Shown here piece after piece: positions 17,158 through 25,201 of a stretch of 64,000 nt of DNA; the first letter of the stretch is position 1; the number at the start of each line of letters is the position of its first letter. Below the pieces are notes generated by a model. It saw only the letters and a program-made list of their open reading frames with translations, was not told the DNA's origin and did not search any database. The stretch is from Micromonospora sp. MA102 (GTDB lineage Bacteria; Actinomycetota; Actinomycetes; Mycobacteriales; Micromonosporaceae). A program made the translations under genes and the position numbers. The stretch covers positions 1 to 64,000 of the forward strand of contig NZ_JAMWEG010000003.1 of NCBI RefSeq assembly GCF_025460765.1, read 5' to 3'.

Positions 17158-17275
17158 TGGATGTCCTCCCGGGCCCCGTATCCCTTGTGGATATGACCGG
17201 TTGACGGTAAGGCGCCGCATCGAGCGGCTTCGCTAAGAGAATGATGGGTTTTGGTTAAGGAGCGGGGTCACGAGG

Positions 17276-19390
17276 TCAGGCGGTTCCGCTTGTGTCGTGT
17301 TCCTCCCGCCGGGCCGGTGCGTCGGCGCGGATCCGTGGCAGCGGCAGGTCGGCCGCCGCACGCTCGGCGAAGTGGTCGAGCAGTTCCCGGTGCACGAAGA
17401 TGTAGCCGTCACCGACCTGGCGCAGGAACAGGCACTGCACCGCGTGGTCGAGGAACGGCAGCAGCGGGTAGGGCACCAGGCCCTCCCGGGCGAGCCGGCG
17501 CCGGACCAGGACCTGCTCGATCATCGGGGCGAACGCGACCACGGTGAACAGCAGGAGCGCGGTGCCGCCACCGAGCAGCACCGCGAAGCGGAGCGCCTCG
17601 GCCGCGCCCCGGACCAGCGCGACCGGCACGAAGCCGAGCACGCCGACGATCACGCCGAGCGAGACGAGATCGGCCGCCATGGCGGTCAGCCGTTGCCGCA
17701 GCAGCGGGCTGGGCAGCTCGCGGCGGTCCGTGCGGGGCGGCAGCCGCCGGAAGTGGAGCCGCACCTGGGTGCTGTCGAGGGCGATCAGGGCGACCACCGT
17801 GGCGAGGAAGAACCCGCCGCCGTAACCGAGGCCGGCGGTCCAGCTCGGCCCGCCGGGGGCGAGCCAGCCGGTGAGCACGCCGACGGCCGCTCCGGCGGCG
17901 AGCGCCGAGACCTGGATGAGCCGTTCCAGCTCGGCGACGCTTTTGGTCCAGACCGCCTCCACCCAGCTCTCCGGTGGCCGGTGGTCGCGGTCGCCGATGG
18001 TCGAGGTCAGCTCGAACAGGCCGTCGTAGTTGACCACGTGCATGAGCACGGCCAGCGCCAGCATGCCGCCGGCGACCACCAGGCCGGTCACCGAGCCCAG
18101 CGCCCAGCCCGCCGTGCCGAACAGCGCGGCGAGCGCGGCGCAGCTGAGCAGCCGGGCGAGCGCCGTCGAGGTCCACGGCGCGGCCGGACGCCGGCTTGAC
18201 CAGGACTCGTCGAGCATGTCCAGCACGAAGACCGTCTGGTCGCGCAGGCGCAGCACCCGGGCGAAAGTGGCGAGGTGGCCGGCGGTCCGCTCGGGGCGGT
18301 ACCGGGGATGCGGCCGGCGCCGCAGCATCGTGTCGACGTACCGGGTGAAGAGCCGTTCGCGCCCGGAGCCGGTGTGGGCCGCGGTGGCTCCGGCGTCGCT
18401 CGGTTCCGCGTACGCCAGGGCCATGATGCTGAGCATCAGCGGCGAGTCGGCGAGCTGCCACAGCTCGGGGTCGGCGTCCAGGCCCGCCCGCAGCCCGCCC
18501 AGCCCCGGCCGGTCGACGTACCGCTCGATCTGGGACCGGTCCAGGGGCTGGATGGCGACCGTGCCGTAGAGGGGCAGCTCCGACCGGAGTCGTGCGTACT
18601 CCGCCTGGCGGCAGCAGACGGCGATCGGGGTGAGCGGCTGCCGCTGGTGGAACGCGGCGATCGCCTCCGCGCACTCGTCGCGGTGCTGCTCACCGACCTC
18701 GTCGAGGCCGTCCAGCAACGGCAGGATCTGCCCGGCCGCCACCCACGCGGTCGCCTGCTCGACCGGGATGCCGTACCGCTCGGTGAGCTGCTCGACGAGC
18801 CACCGGTCGAGGGGCCAGCGGAGGGTGGCCCAGGAGGCGAGGTTGAAGACGGCGGGGATCGGGGCGTCCGGGTCGTGGTCGGCGCGGTCGAGCAGGTCCC
18901 GGGCGAGTTCCAGCAGGGTGGTCGTCTTGCCGGCGCCGGGTGCGCCGACGATGACCACCGCCTGGTCGAGCTGGTCGAACAGGGCCGACATGGAGGTCCG
19001 GTCGTCCAGCGCGCCGGTGAAGCCGTCCCGGTGGCTGGCCCGCAGGCTCCACGGGTGCCGGCGGTCGGCGGCGGTCGCCGCGATGCCCAGCTCGATCCGG
19101 GCCTCCTCGTACAGGGACCGGTCCAGGACGCTTGTCACCCAGTAGCGGCGGACCCGCTCCAGCAGCACCTTCCGGGCCCGCGCCGCGCCGGCGGTCCCGG
19201 TCCGCCGCGGCTCCCGGCCGCGCTGCACCTCGATGGCCACGAGGACCGCCACCAGCAGCAGCACCAGCGGCCAGGCCAGCCAGAGGTACGGGGTCCAGCG
19301 TGCGGGCAGCGCCCCGGTGGCGACGTTCGTGGCCACGCCGAGCAGGGCCACGACGATCACCGACAGGCCGACCATGACCACCCGACGCAT
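17276..19390 (-). CDS. Membrane-anchored NACHT domain NTPase
   Basis: The 704-residue protein has two N-terminal membrane helices (about 4-26 and 34-53), a cytoplasmic linker, then a NACHT NTPase: Walker A GAPGAGKTT at 149-157 and Walker B with the NACHT-typical LPLLDGLDEV at 223-232, then a sensor Arg in CCRQAEYARL. A winged-helix region ends near 400. The C-terminal half adds about six more membrane helices (about 408-460, 508-555 and 590-655) and a terminal YIFVHRELLDHFA motif common to such proteins. NACHT proteins are signal-responsive STAND NTPases; some bacterial ones act in antiphage defence. Whether this one does is unknown. No effector domain is recognisable unless the membrane part acts as one. 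Confidence 0.85.
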   Translation of the reverse strand: MRRVVMVGLSVIVVALLGVATNVATGALPARWTPYLWLAWPLVLLLVAVLVAIEVQRGREPRRTGTAGAARARKVLLERVRRYWVTSVLDRSLYEEARIELGIAATAADRRHPWSLRASHRDGFTGALDDRTSMSALFDQLDQAVVIVGAPGAGKTTTLLELARDLLDRADHDPDAPIPAVFNLASWATLRWPLDRWLVEQLTERYGIPVEQATAWVAAGQILPLLDGLDEVGEQHRDECAEAIAAFHQRQPLTPIAVCCRQAEYARLRSELPLYGTVAIQPLDRSQIERYVDRPGLGGLRAGLDADPELWQLADSPLMLSIMALAYAEPSDAGATAAHTGSGRERLFTRYVDTMLRRRPHPRYRPERTAGHLATFARVLRLRDQTVFVLDMLDESWSSRRPAAPWTSTALARLLSCAALAALFGTAGWALGSVTGLVVAGGMLALAVLMHVVNYDGLFELTSTIGDRDHRPPESWVEAVWTKSVAELERLIQVSALAAGAAVGVLTGWLAPGGPSWTAGLGYGGGFFLATVVALIALDSTQVRLHFRRLPPRTDRRELPSPLLRQRLTAMAADLVSLGVIVGVLGFVPVALVRGAAEALRFAVLLGGGTALLLFTVVAFAPMIEQVLVRRRLAREGLVPYPLLPFLDHAVQCLFLRQVGDGYIFVHRELLDHFAERAAADLPLPRIRADAPARREEHDTSGTA

Positions 19391-19443
19391 GCGTCGTCTC
19401 TACCGTCCCACCGGTCGGCCGCACAACCCCCCGGGCGGGCGGG

Positions 19444-19974
19444 TCAGCAGGGGCCGTAGCCCTCGTCGAAGAGGCGGCGGGCCCAGTCCGCGTACCCGGC
19501 GATGATCTTCCGGACCGTGGTGCCGTCGTGCAGGAAGAGGTACGCGCGGTCGCCGCTGCGGGCGAGCAGCCCGTCGAACCGGTGCATCTCCTGTGGAGCG
19601 TCGAGCCGGACCACCCGCGGGTACGCGGCGTGCACCGCGTCGACCGGCGTGCCGACGGTGATCCCCTCCGGGGTGCTCATCGGGTCGTCGAGCCAGAGCA
19701 GGACGAGCCGGTCGTCGACGAAGATCGGGCTGACCGAGCCGTGCCCGGCCAGTGTCGGCCCGCACGCGTCCTCCTCGGTGCGCAGCACGCCGCGCCGGGT
19801 CAGGTCCTCCTCGGTGGCGCCGAACTCGGCGTTGGCCAGCCCGTGGAGGCTGACCACCTCGGCGGCCCCGACCGGCCGGGCCGCCATCTCCGGCCCCTGT
19901 GGACGGACGCCGCTGCCGGCGATCGAGGCGGCCGTCAGCAGTACGGCGATGAAGCCGAATTGTCGTAGTTTCAT
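19444..19974 (-). CDS. Exported protein of unknown function
   Basis: The 176-residue product starts at ATG 19974, whose first base lies in the last codon of the upstream gene (ATGA overlap). Residues 1-20 (MKLRQFGFIAVLLTAASIAG) form a short signal sequence without a clear lipobox. The mature part has a repeated pattern of short strands, with GLANAEFGATEEDLTRRGVL and GITVGTPVDAVHAAYPRV both resembling the beginning of small beta-alpha repeats (G-x-T-x-x-x-V/L) found in BLIP- or SmpA-like folds. Two cysteines (in DACG and at the C-terminus, GYGPC) could pair. The function is unknown. It is co-transcribed with the gene at 19971-20585. Confidence 0.75.
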   Translation of the reverse strand: MKLRQFGFIAVLLTAASIAGSGVRPQGPEMAARPVGAAEVVSLHGLANAEFGATEEDLTRRGVLRTEEDACGPTLAGHGSVSPIFVDDRLVLLWLDDPMSTPEGITVGTPVDAVHAAYPRVVRLDAPQEMHRFDGLLARSGDRAYLFLHDGTTVRKIIAGYADWARRLFDEGYGPC

Positions 19975-20585
19975 GCAATCCCCCAGTCCCCAACGGGACC
20001 GGGGCGATTGAGTTGCTGGTGCTGGTCGGATTGGCGCAGTTCCCACTCCTCCGCCAGCTCGTCCCAGTAGTCCGCGGAGAGCCCACGGCGGCCGTGCGCC
20101 AGCCAGCCGGCCGTGTCCCGCTCCAGGTGCAGGCCCAGTTCGGCGAACGGGTCGATCCACGGCCCCGGCTCGGCCCCCAGCCGGGCGAGCGCCGCGTTGA
20201 TCGGCCAGTCGGCGCGCGGCCGGTCGAGCCGGTCGTCGAAGCACGGCCCCCAGGCCGGCTCGCCACCCAGCCAGACCGCCGCGGCCTGGTGCCCCAGGCC
20301 GCCGGCGAACTCCGCCTCGAGGTAGGCCACCGGCCCCCGCCTGGACCAGCGGGCCAGCAGTTCGACAAGCGTTGGTGACAGGACGAGCTGGAACGGGTGT
20401 TCCGCCGACGGTTCCCCGGTGGCGAAGTCGGGCAGCCCGCCGGTCAGCTCCTCGACCAGTTGCGGGGTGACCGGCAGCAGCGCGAAGTCCTGGCGGAGCG
20501 CGGCGAGCACCGCGTGATCCAGCTCGGCGGTCTGCTCGCGCAGCAGCTCGACGTCGGCGACCACCGCGCTGAGCTGGTAACTCAT
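19971..20585 (-). CDS. Conserved protein of unknown function
   Basis: This 204-residue acidic soluble protein starts at ATG 20585 with GAGGGG six bases upstream. Helical N-terminal third (residues 1-60), then a mixed region with many aromatic residues (AAVWLGGEPAWGPCFDDR, PWIDPFAELGLHLERDTAGWLAHGRRGLSADYWDELAEEWE). I do not recognise a named family, although the layout recalls immunity-type or SMI1-like small proteins. Its stop codon overlaps the start of the exported protein gene downstream, so the two are coupled. A copy of the 35-bp repeated motif ends 15 bases upstream of the start codon. Confidence 0.75.
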   Translation of the reverse strand: MSYQLSAVVADVELLREQTAELDHAVLAALRQDFALLPVTPQLVEELTGGLPDFATGEPSAEHPFQLVLSPTLVELLARWSRRGPVAYLEAEFAGGLGHQAAAVWLGGEPAWGPCFDDRLDRPRADWPINAALARLGAEPGPWIDPFAELGLHLERDTAGWLAHGRRGLSADYWDELAEEWELRQSDQHQQLNRPGPVGDWGIA

Positions 20586-20599
20586 CCGATCCCCTCGGT

Positions 20600-20634
20600 G
20601 TCCACAGGCTGTGGATGGAACATGTGTACGACGG
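20600..20634 (-). promoter_or_regulatory. Repeated 35-bp motif, copy A
   Basis: Read on the minus strand this site has the parts CGTACACATGT and ATCCACAG-C-CTGTGGAC. It matches the site at 51491-51525 at 31 of 35 positions. It ends 15 bases before the ATG of the gene at 20585 and lies just after the stop of the ArsR gene. The second half is a dyad of two face-to-face DnaA-box-like octamers (xTCCACAG). The first half, TCGTACACATGTTC, also resembles an actinobacterial SOS box. Its role is unknown. Confidence 0.6.
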
Positions 20635-20638
20635 CCGG

Positions 20639-21169
20639 TCAGTCCTCGCCGGCCGGTGTCGGGTCGGTCATCTCGAAGGCCATGAGGGTGGCGCCCACCC
20701 GGACCGTACCGGGGGCGTGCGGCGGCTGGGCGGCGTCGTGCAGCTCGGTCATGATCGCGTGCAGCCGCCGGCGCGCGGCCGCCCAGGCGTCGGGGGACAC
20801 CCACAGCTCGGCGTCGGTGGTGACGCCGGACGTTCCCGGGGCGCGGCCGGCCACCCGGTCGAGCAGGTTGCGGGCGAGCGACTCGGCGAGCAGCGGCTGC
20901 CCCTCCTGCTGCTCGGTGAGCCAGGGGCCGCGCACCGCGCGGTAGCGGCGTTCCCGGCCGCCCCGCCGGGCGCGCACGTCGGCCAGTTCGACGAGGCCGG
21001 CGGCGTCCAGCCGGCGCAGGTGCTGGCTGGCCAGGGCGTGGGAGATGGACAGCTCCCGGGCCAGTGCGGCGGCGGAGAGCGGCGCGCTCCACAGCAGCGA
21101 GAGCATGCGCAGTCGTACCGGATGGGCCAGCGCGCGCAGGCGCGGATCGGCGGTGCTCACGGCCGCCAT
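20639..21169 (-). CDS. ArsR family transcriptional regulator
   Basis: The 176-residue protein has an N-terminal winged helix-turn-helix: DPRLRALAHPVRLRMLSLLWSAPLSAAALARELSISHALASQHLRRLDAAGLV at about residues 8-60, followed by the wing and a C-terminal helical region of about 90 residues. No cysteine metal-binding motif (CxC) is present, so it is not a classical arsenic sensor. It is divergent from an MFS exporter gene, and a large palindrome in the 87-bp gap is the probable operator. Control of the exporter, and of itself, is the simplest reading. Confidence 0.88.
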   Translation of the reverse strand: MAAVSTADPRLRALAHPVRLRMLSLLWSAPLSAAALARELSISHALASQHLRRLDAAGLVELADVRARRGGRERRYRAVRGPWLTEQQEGQPLLAESLARNLLDRVAGRAPGTSGVTTDAELWVSPDAWAAARRRLHAIMTELHDAAQPPHAPGTVRVGATLMAFEMTDPTPAGED

Positions 21170-21191
21170 TGAACCGCACCGGCCCGGCGCA

Positions 21192-21221
21192 CCCACCCCC
21201 AAGCATTGACTTGGGGGTGGG
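21192..21221. promoter_or_regulatory. Operator palindrome between ArsR and MFS genes
   Basis: CCCACCCCCAAG and CTTGGGGGTGGG are perfect 12-bp inverted repeats around CATTGA. The dyad lies 22 bases from the ArsR start and 35 bases from the MFS start, and includes TTGACTT, a plausible -35 for the MFS promoter. It is a strong candidate for the binding site of the ArsR protein. A transcript hairpin is less likely because it precedes both genes. Confidence 0.8.
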
Positions 21222-21256
21222 GTGTGGACAGAATCGCACCGCACGGGGGAGGTGCC

Positions 21257-22528
21257 ATGAGCTGGGGTACGACCAGGGTGCTGGGCAACCGCGACGCCGG
21301 CCGCTACCTGGCCGGCGTGCTGGTGTCCGGCTTCGGCACGGCCGCCATGCTCCTGGTCGCCGGGATCTGGGTGAAGGACCTTACCGGGTCGAGCAGCCTG
21401 GCCGGGCTGGTCACCCTCGGCATCTGGGGACCCACCCTGGTGGCCCCGCTCATCGGAGTGCTGGCCGACCGGTTCCGCCGCCGGCCGCTGCTGATCGCCC
21501 TGCACCTGGCCATGGCCGCCCTGCTCCCGGCGCTGCTCCTGGTCGACTCCGCTGCTTGGGTCTGGCTGATCTTCGCGGTGACGGTCGCGTACGGGGTCAG
21601 CTTCGTGCTGATCGACTCGGCCGAGGCGGCGCTGGTGCCCACCGTGATCCCCGGGGAGCTGCTCGGCGACTTCAACGGGCTGCGGACGACGGTCAACGAG
21701 GGCATGAAGCTGGTCGCCCCGCTGGCCGGCGCCGGCCTCTTCGCCGCGTACGGCGGACACCCGGTGGTGCTGCTCGACGCCGCCACCTTCGCCCTCGCCG
21801 CCGTGCTGCTCACCCTGATCCGGGTACGCGAGGAGCCCCCACCGCCGCCCGAACCGTGGACCCGCCAGCTCGCCGAGGGGCTGGGTCACCTGCGCCGGCA
21901 CGCGGCCCTGCGCCACCTCGTCGCCTGCACCGGCGCCACGCTGCTGCTGACCGGGATCAACGGTGCCGTCGCGTACGCCGTGGTGGACGACGGCCTGCAC
22001 CGGCCGCCGGAGTTCAACGGGGTGCTCGCCACCGTGCAGGGCGTCGGCGCTCTGGTCGGGGGTCTGGCCGCGGGAACGTTGCTGCGCCGGCTCGGCGACC
22101 GGCGGCTGACCGCGGCGGCGGTCGCGGCCCTCGCCGCCGGGCTGGCCCTGCGCGCGGTGCCCGCCCTCGTCCCGGTGGCGGTCGGCACCCTGGCTGTCGG
22201 GTTCGGGGTGCCGCTCGTGCTGATCACCGTCTGGACCGCCGTGCAGCGGGAGACGCCGAACGCGCTGGTCGGGCGGGTCTCCGCGACGGTGAACACGCTG
22301 ACCTTCGGCCCCGGCACGCTCGCCGTCCTGGCCGGCGCCGGCCTGCTGGAGCTGGTCGACCACCGGGTGGTCCTGTGGGTCGCGGCGGCCGGCGCGGCGC
22401 TGCTCGCCGGCGGGGCGCTGCGCGGCGGTCCGCGCCCGGGTGCGCGGATCGGGCCACCGACCGCCCAGCCGGCGGAAACCGCGCCCGCGGCGGCCGGCCC
22501 GTCCGCCGGGCCGGCGGGGCAGGGCTGA
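21257..22528 (+). CDS. MFS exporter
   Basis: The product is 423 residues with 12 membrane helices and the MFS loop pattern GVLADRFRRRPLL after the second helix. The composition and order match the MFS_3/enterobactin exporter-like group, which exports drugs or siderophores. The start ATG at 21257 has GGGGGAGG six bases upstream; an earlier in-frame ATG lies inside the operator region and was rejected. Regulation is probably by the divergent ArsR protein. The substrate is unknown. Confidence 0.88.
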   Translation: MSWGTTRVLGNRDAGRYLAGVLVSGFGTAAMLLVAGIWVKDLTGSSSLAGLVTLGIWGPTLVAPLIGVLADRFRRRPLLIALHLAMAALLPALLLVDSAAWVWLIFAVTVAYGVSFVLIDSAEAALVPTVIPGELLGDFNGLRTTVNEGMKLVAPLAGAGLFAAYGGHPVVLLDAATFALAAVLLTLIRVREEPPPPPEPWTRQLAEGLGHLRRHAALRHLVACTGATLLLTGINGAVAYAVVDDGLHRPPEFNGVLATVQGVGALVGGLAAGTLLRRLGDRRLTAAAVAALAAGLALRAVPALVPVAVGTLAVGFGVPLVLITVWTAVQRETPNALVGRVSATVNTLTFGPGTLAVLAGAGLLELVDHRVVLWVAAAGAALLAGGALRGGPRPGARIGPPTAQPAETAPAAAGPSAGPAGQG

Positions 22529-22580
22529 CGGCGTACCCCGGGCGGGGGCCGACCCCGGGATCGAGCCGGCCCCGCCGCGG

Positions 22581-23324
22581 TCAGCTCGTGAAGCCGCCGT
22601 CCGCGTTGATCGTCGCGCCGGTCACGTACCCGCCGTCCGGTCCGGCGAGGAACGCCACCACGGCGGCGATCTCCGCCGGGTCGGCGTAGCGGCCCAGGGC
22701 CGTGAAGCCCCGGATGGCCTCCGCGTTCGGCCCGTCCGCCGGGTTCGCGTCGGTGTCGGTCGGGCCGGGGTTGACCAGGTTCGCGGTGATCCCCCGGCCG
22801 CCCAGCTCCCGGGCGAGGCCCCGGGTCAGCCCGAGCAGGGCGGTCTTGCTCATCGAGTAGAGGGCGAGACCGGGGACGACCGCCCGCTCGGCCACGTTGC
22901 TGCCGATGCTCACGATCCGGCCGCCGTCGGTCATGTGCCGGACCGCCGCCTGGGCGAACACGAACGGCGCCCGCACGTTGACCGCGATCGTCCGCTCGAC
23001 CTCGTCGGGGCCGAGTTCGGTCACCGGGCCGGTCAGGAGCACCCCGGCGTTGTTGACCAGCACGTCCAACCGGCCGAACTCCCCGGCGACCCGGTCGACC
23101 GCCGCGCGCACCGCCGCCGGGTCGGCGCTGTCGGCCGGCACCGCCAGGGCGCGCCGCCCCGCCGCCTTGATCTGCTCCACCAGCTCGGCCGCCCGGTCGG
23201 ACCGCCGCTCGTAGGTCAGCGCCACGTCGGCGCCCTCCCGGGCCAGCCGCAGCGCCACCGCCGCCCCGATACCCCGGCTGCCGCCGGTCACCAATGCCAC
23301 TTTTCCGTCCAGAACTCCGTTCAT
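22581..23324 (-). CDS. Short-chain dehydrogenase/reductase, FabG-like
   Basis: The 247-residue enzyme has every classical SDR motif: cofactor loop TGGSRGIGAAVA at 13-24, NNAG near 91, the catalytic Ser in IVSIGSN, the YSMSK Tyr-Lys pair near 157, and the PGPTDTDAN segment after it. The Arg/Tyr-rich site after strand 2 (TYERRSD) favours NADP(H). It is cytosolic. The substrate is unknown. The gene lies just beside the left end of the integrated element and belongs to the host chromosome side. Confidence 0.92.
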   Translation of the reverse strand: MNGVLDGKVALVTGGSRGIGAAVALRLAREGADVALTYERRSDRAAELVEQIKAAGRRALAVPADSADPAAVRAAVDRVAGEFGRLDVLVNNAGVLLTGPVTELGPDEVERTIAVNVRAPFVFAQAAVRHMTDGGRIVSIGSNVAERAVVPGLALYSMSKTALLGLTRGLARELGGRGITANLVNPGPTDTDANPADGPNAEAIRGFTALGRYADPAEIAAVVAFLAGPDGGYVTGATINADGGFTS

Positions 23325-23400
23325 GCCACCAGCCTGGTCGGCGGCGGGCGGAGAGTCTGGCGGTGATCGGACGGCGCGTTGAGCGGCGGGGGAAACGACG

Positions 23401-23430
23401 AAGGGCCGGCCCCGAACGGGGCCGGCCCTT
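23401..23430 (-). terminator. Original tRNA-Ser(GGA) terminator
   Basis: AAGGGCCGGCCCC and its exact complement form a 13-bp stem around GAAC. It lies just beyond the left direct repeat, in the position expected for the terminator of the tRNA before the element integrated. A similar hairpin at 28018-28047 now serves the rebuilt tRNA. Confidence 0.8.
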
Positions 23431-23439
23431 GCGTCGACG

Positions 23440-23494
23440 GCGGAGGATACGAGATTCGAACTCGTGAGGGTGTAAACCCAACACGCCTTCCAAG
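23440..23494 (-). repeat. attL, displaced 3' half of tRNA-Ser(GGA)
   Basis: The sequence contains the tRNA 3' acceptor strand, T arm (GAGTTCGAATCTC on the minus strand), variable arm and anticodon-loop end, but no 5' half. It is identical to 28069-28123 except at 23487. It is not a functional tRNA. Confidence 0.9.
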
Positions 23495-23590
23495 TCTGCT
23501 CGTCCCCGTACGCGCTTGACCGGGGCGGCTCGCTACCAAGGCGAACTCGACCAGTCGTTCGTCTACGGTCGCCCCCGCACGGTCACGAAC

Positions 23591-23609
23591 GAGACGACAA
23601 GTGAGACGA
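23591..23609. repeat. GAGACGA repeat, left copy
   Basis: GAGACGACAAGTGAGACGA here and GAGACGACAACTGAGACGA at 27979-27997 differ at one base. The left copy is about 100 bases inside attL and the right copy about 70 bases inside attR. Each contains two GAGACGA units 12 bases apart, so they could be arm-type recombinase sites. Confidence 0.5.
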
Positions 23610-23742
23610 AGGCAGGAGGGTGGCGTCGCTGCTCGACCCCAGCTCTCATGGGATGTCTGTTACCGCTGCTATCGATCTTTCAGAGGCGCGAGCGGGTGCG
23701 GTCCCGTCGGGGAGACGGGCTGGACCTGTCCGCCGGCTGCGG

Positions 23743-24282
23743 TCACAACTTTGCGACTGCGTCCTCGAACTTCTTCGCCTGCGACGGCTTCACCTTCCCG
23801 GTTAGCCGCACCAGGATCCGCCCGTCCGCCGGTCGATAGTGGTACTCGGTGCCGAGGATTTGTGCGCCTTTCAGGGCGTCCTGAATGAACGTCGATCGGG
23901 CATCCGCGTCCCCTGCCGTCGCGAACACCTCGACCACCAGGCCGCGGTCGATGCCGTACTTCTCGGCGTCCTTGTCACCTCCCGGCACGTCCGCTGATGC
24001 ACGGGACGTGTATTGGCCAGGGCGGCCGAGCTTGTCATTGGGATCAGTGTTCTCGTCCTGCTCGGCGATGTTCGACAGCGGAAGCCCAGCAGCGGTGAGG
24101 GCCTCGACCACCTCCTTGGCGCCCATCGCCGGCTTCTCGCTGGGGCTCGCGGGGGCGGCCGGCGTCGTGGCACTCGCAACCGTCGACGGCCCTGCAGCGG
24201 CTGGGGGCTGGCTGTTGCCACAGCCTGCCAGTGCAAGGGCCAGAGCAGTGGCGCTGGCTACGGCGAGCCGGGAACGATACAA
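23743..24282 (-). CDS. Lipoprotein of unknown function
   Basis: This is a 179-residue protein. The start is a TTG at 24282, chosen because GAGGAG lies seven bases upstream and because it supplies the positive charges (YRSR) of a signal peptide. The lipobox LALAGC puts the mature N-terminus at Cys21. A Pro/Ser/Thr/Ala spacer (about 25-50) leads to a small alpha-beta domain with AKEVVEALTAAGLPLSNI, DRGLVVEVFATAGDADARSTFIQDALK and YHYRPADGRILVRLTGKVKPSQAKKFEDAVAK. This resembles small lipoproteins found on actinobacterial plasmids and integrated elements. It is the first gene inside attL and appears intact. Function is unknown. Confidence 0.8.
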   Translation of the reverse strand: MYRSRLAVASATALALALAGCGNSQPPAAAGPSTVASATTPAAPASPSEKPAMGAKEVVEALTAAGLPLSNIAEQDENTDPNDKLGRPGQYTSRASADVPGGDKDAEKYGIDRGLVVEVFATAGDADARSTFIQDALKGAQILGTEYHYRPADGRILVRLTGKVKPSQAKKFEDAVAKL

Positions 24283-25000
24283 CAGGGCTCCTCAGTTGAC
24301 TTGTCGCGCAGAGGCCGCGCGGCTTCGTCATGATCCACAAGTCGCGTTGGTCTCGCCATCGTCCGCGCGGTCGATCATCTTTCGGCTAGTCGACCGACAA
24401 TCGGTCCGGCTGATAGCCCAGTTGCAAGGCGGGAAGCTGCTCCTGGTCGTAGGCCTGAACCCCTGGACTGTCGGCGACGCGGTTGCTGAAGGCCGGGTAC
24501 GCAGGTCGGAAGCACTCGGGCAGTAGGCATCGGACGAACCCGGCAGGGGCGCCGATTCAACCTGTCGGCCGGGCCAGACCGATAGCGCTTGTCGTCAATG
24601 AGCAGGTGCTGGCCAAATCGCTACGCGTTCCAGGACCGGCCCGCGTAGAGGCTTCCACTGCCAGCCGAACGCCTCGCATACAGGTGTTGTGCATCAGGTC
24701 CGCACGCGTCCTGCAGCGGCTGCACGTTCAGAGATTCGTCCAAACCAGCGCTTGTCGGTATGCCGCCGTCCAGCGGCCTTGCTGTCGGCGCTGCTGTCGA
24801 CAGCCGTTCCGCCGGCCGCACCGGTGTCCACCTCGTCGCTAACGGCCTGAGGCCTGCCGGTACCGCATCGTCCGACCCGGCGACGAGGAGTACGCCGTGT
24901 GGGGGGCGTCCTCCGTAGCTTTGGCGGATGGTCGCATCTCCACCAAGATCACTAGCCTGACCTGTCACAACTCGCACGCCTATAGGAAGGACCAACAGCT
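24283..25000. other. Low-coding region of the element with gene remnants
   Basis: No intact gene is seen in these 718 bases. Minus-strand frames contain protein-like pieces broken by stops, described separately at 24386-24556; the frame immediately upstream of that piece (about 24557-24600, QHLLIDDKRYRSGPADR) also looks coding. The rest is mixed composition without a recognisable feature, apart from the ribosome binding site of the small gene at 25001. Confidence 0.4.
24386..24556 (-). pseudogene. C-terminal fragment of an unknown protein
   Basis: A minus-strand frame without a start codon reads as natural protein for 56 codons, including LLPECFRPAYPAFSNRV and AYDQEQLPALQLGYQPDRL, and ends at a TAG. 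In the neighbouring frame, just upstream, HLLIDDKRYRSGPADRLNR continues the same style. Together they suggest a gene broken by a frameshift near 24555. I do not recognise the family. Confidence is limited because the piece is short. Confidence 0.4.
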
Positions 25001-25201
25001 ATGGGCATGTTCCGCAAGCTCACGAGCGTTAGCACCCTCGGCCTCGTCGACTGGTCGAGCAGCAAGGAGAAGCAGGCGAAGGCCGCCCGGCGCTCGTCGA
25101 AGGCCGACGAGCGCGTCTCGAAGGCCGAGGCCGCCCGGCTGGAGGCTGAGACGGCCCTCCTCCGTGCCCAGCTCGAGGAGCTGAAGAAGAAGAACGGCTA
25201 G
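25001..25201 (+). CDS. Small coiled-coil protein, 66 residues
   Basis: The ATG at 25001 has AGGAAGGA about nine bases upstream. Residues 1-20 are MGMFRKLTSVSTLGLVDWSS, and residues 22-65 are one highly charged helix with a coiled-coil pattern (EKQAKAARRSSKADERVSKAE then LEAETALLRAQLEELKKK). There is no membrane segment. Very similar short proteins occur on actinobacterial integrated elements, but no function is assigned. Codon use is normal for the genus and the frame is undamaged, so it may be one of the few working genes of the element. Confidence 0.75.
   Translation: MGMFRKLTSVSTLGLVDWSSSKEKQAKAARRSSKADERVSKAEAARLEAETALLRAQLEELKKKNG

Noticed and set aside
23441..23494. A second tRNA-Ser gene at the left end of the element
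   Set aside because: Only the 3' half is present; upstream of the anticodon loop the sequence diverges completely, so it is an attachment site.
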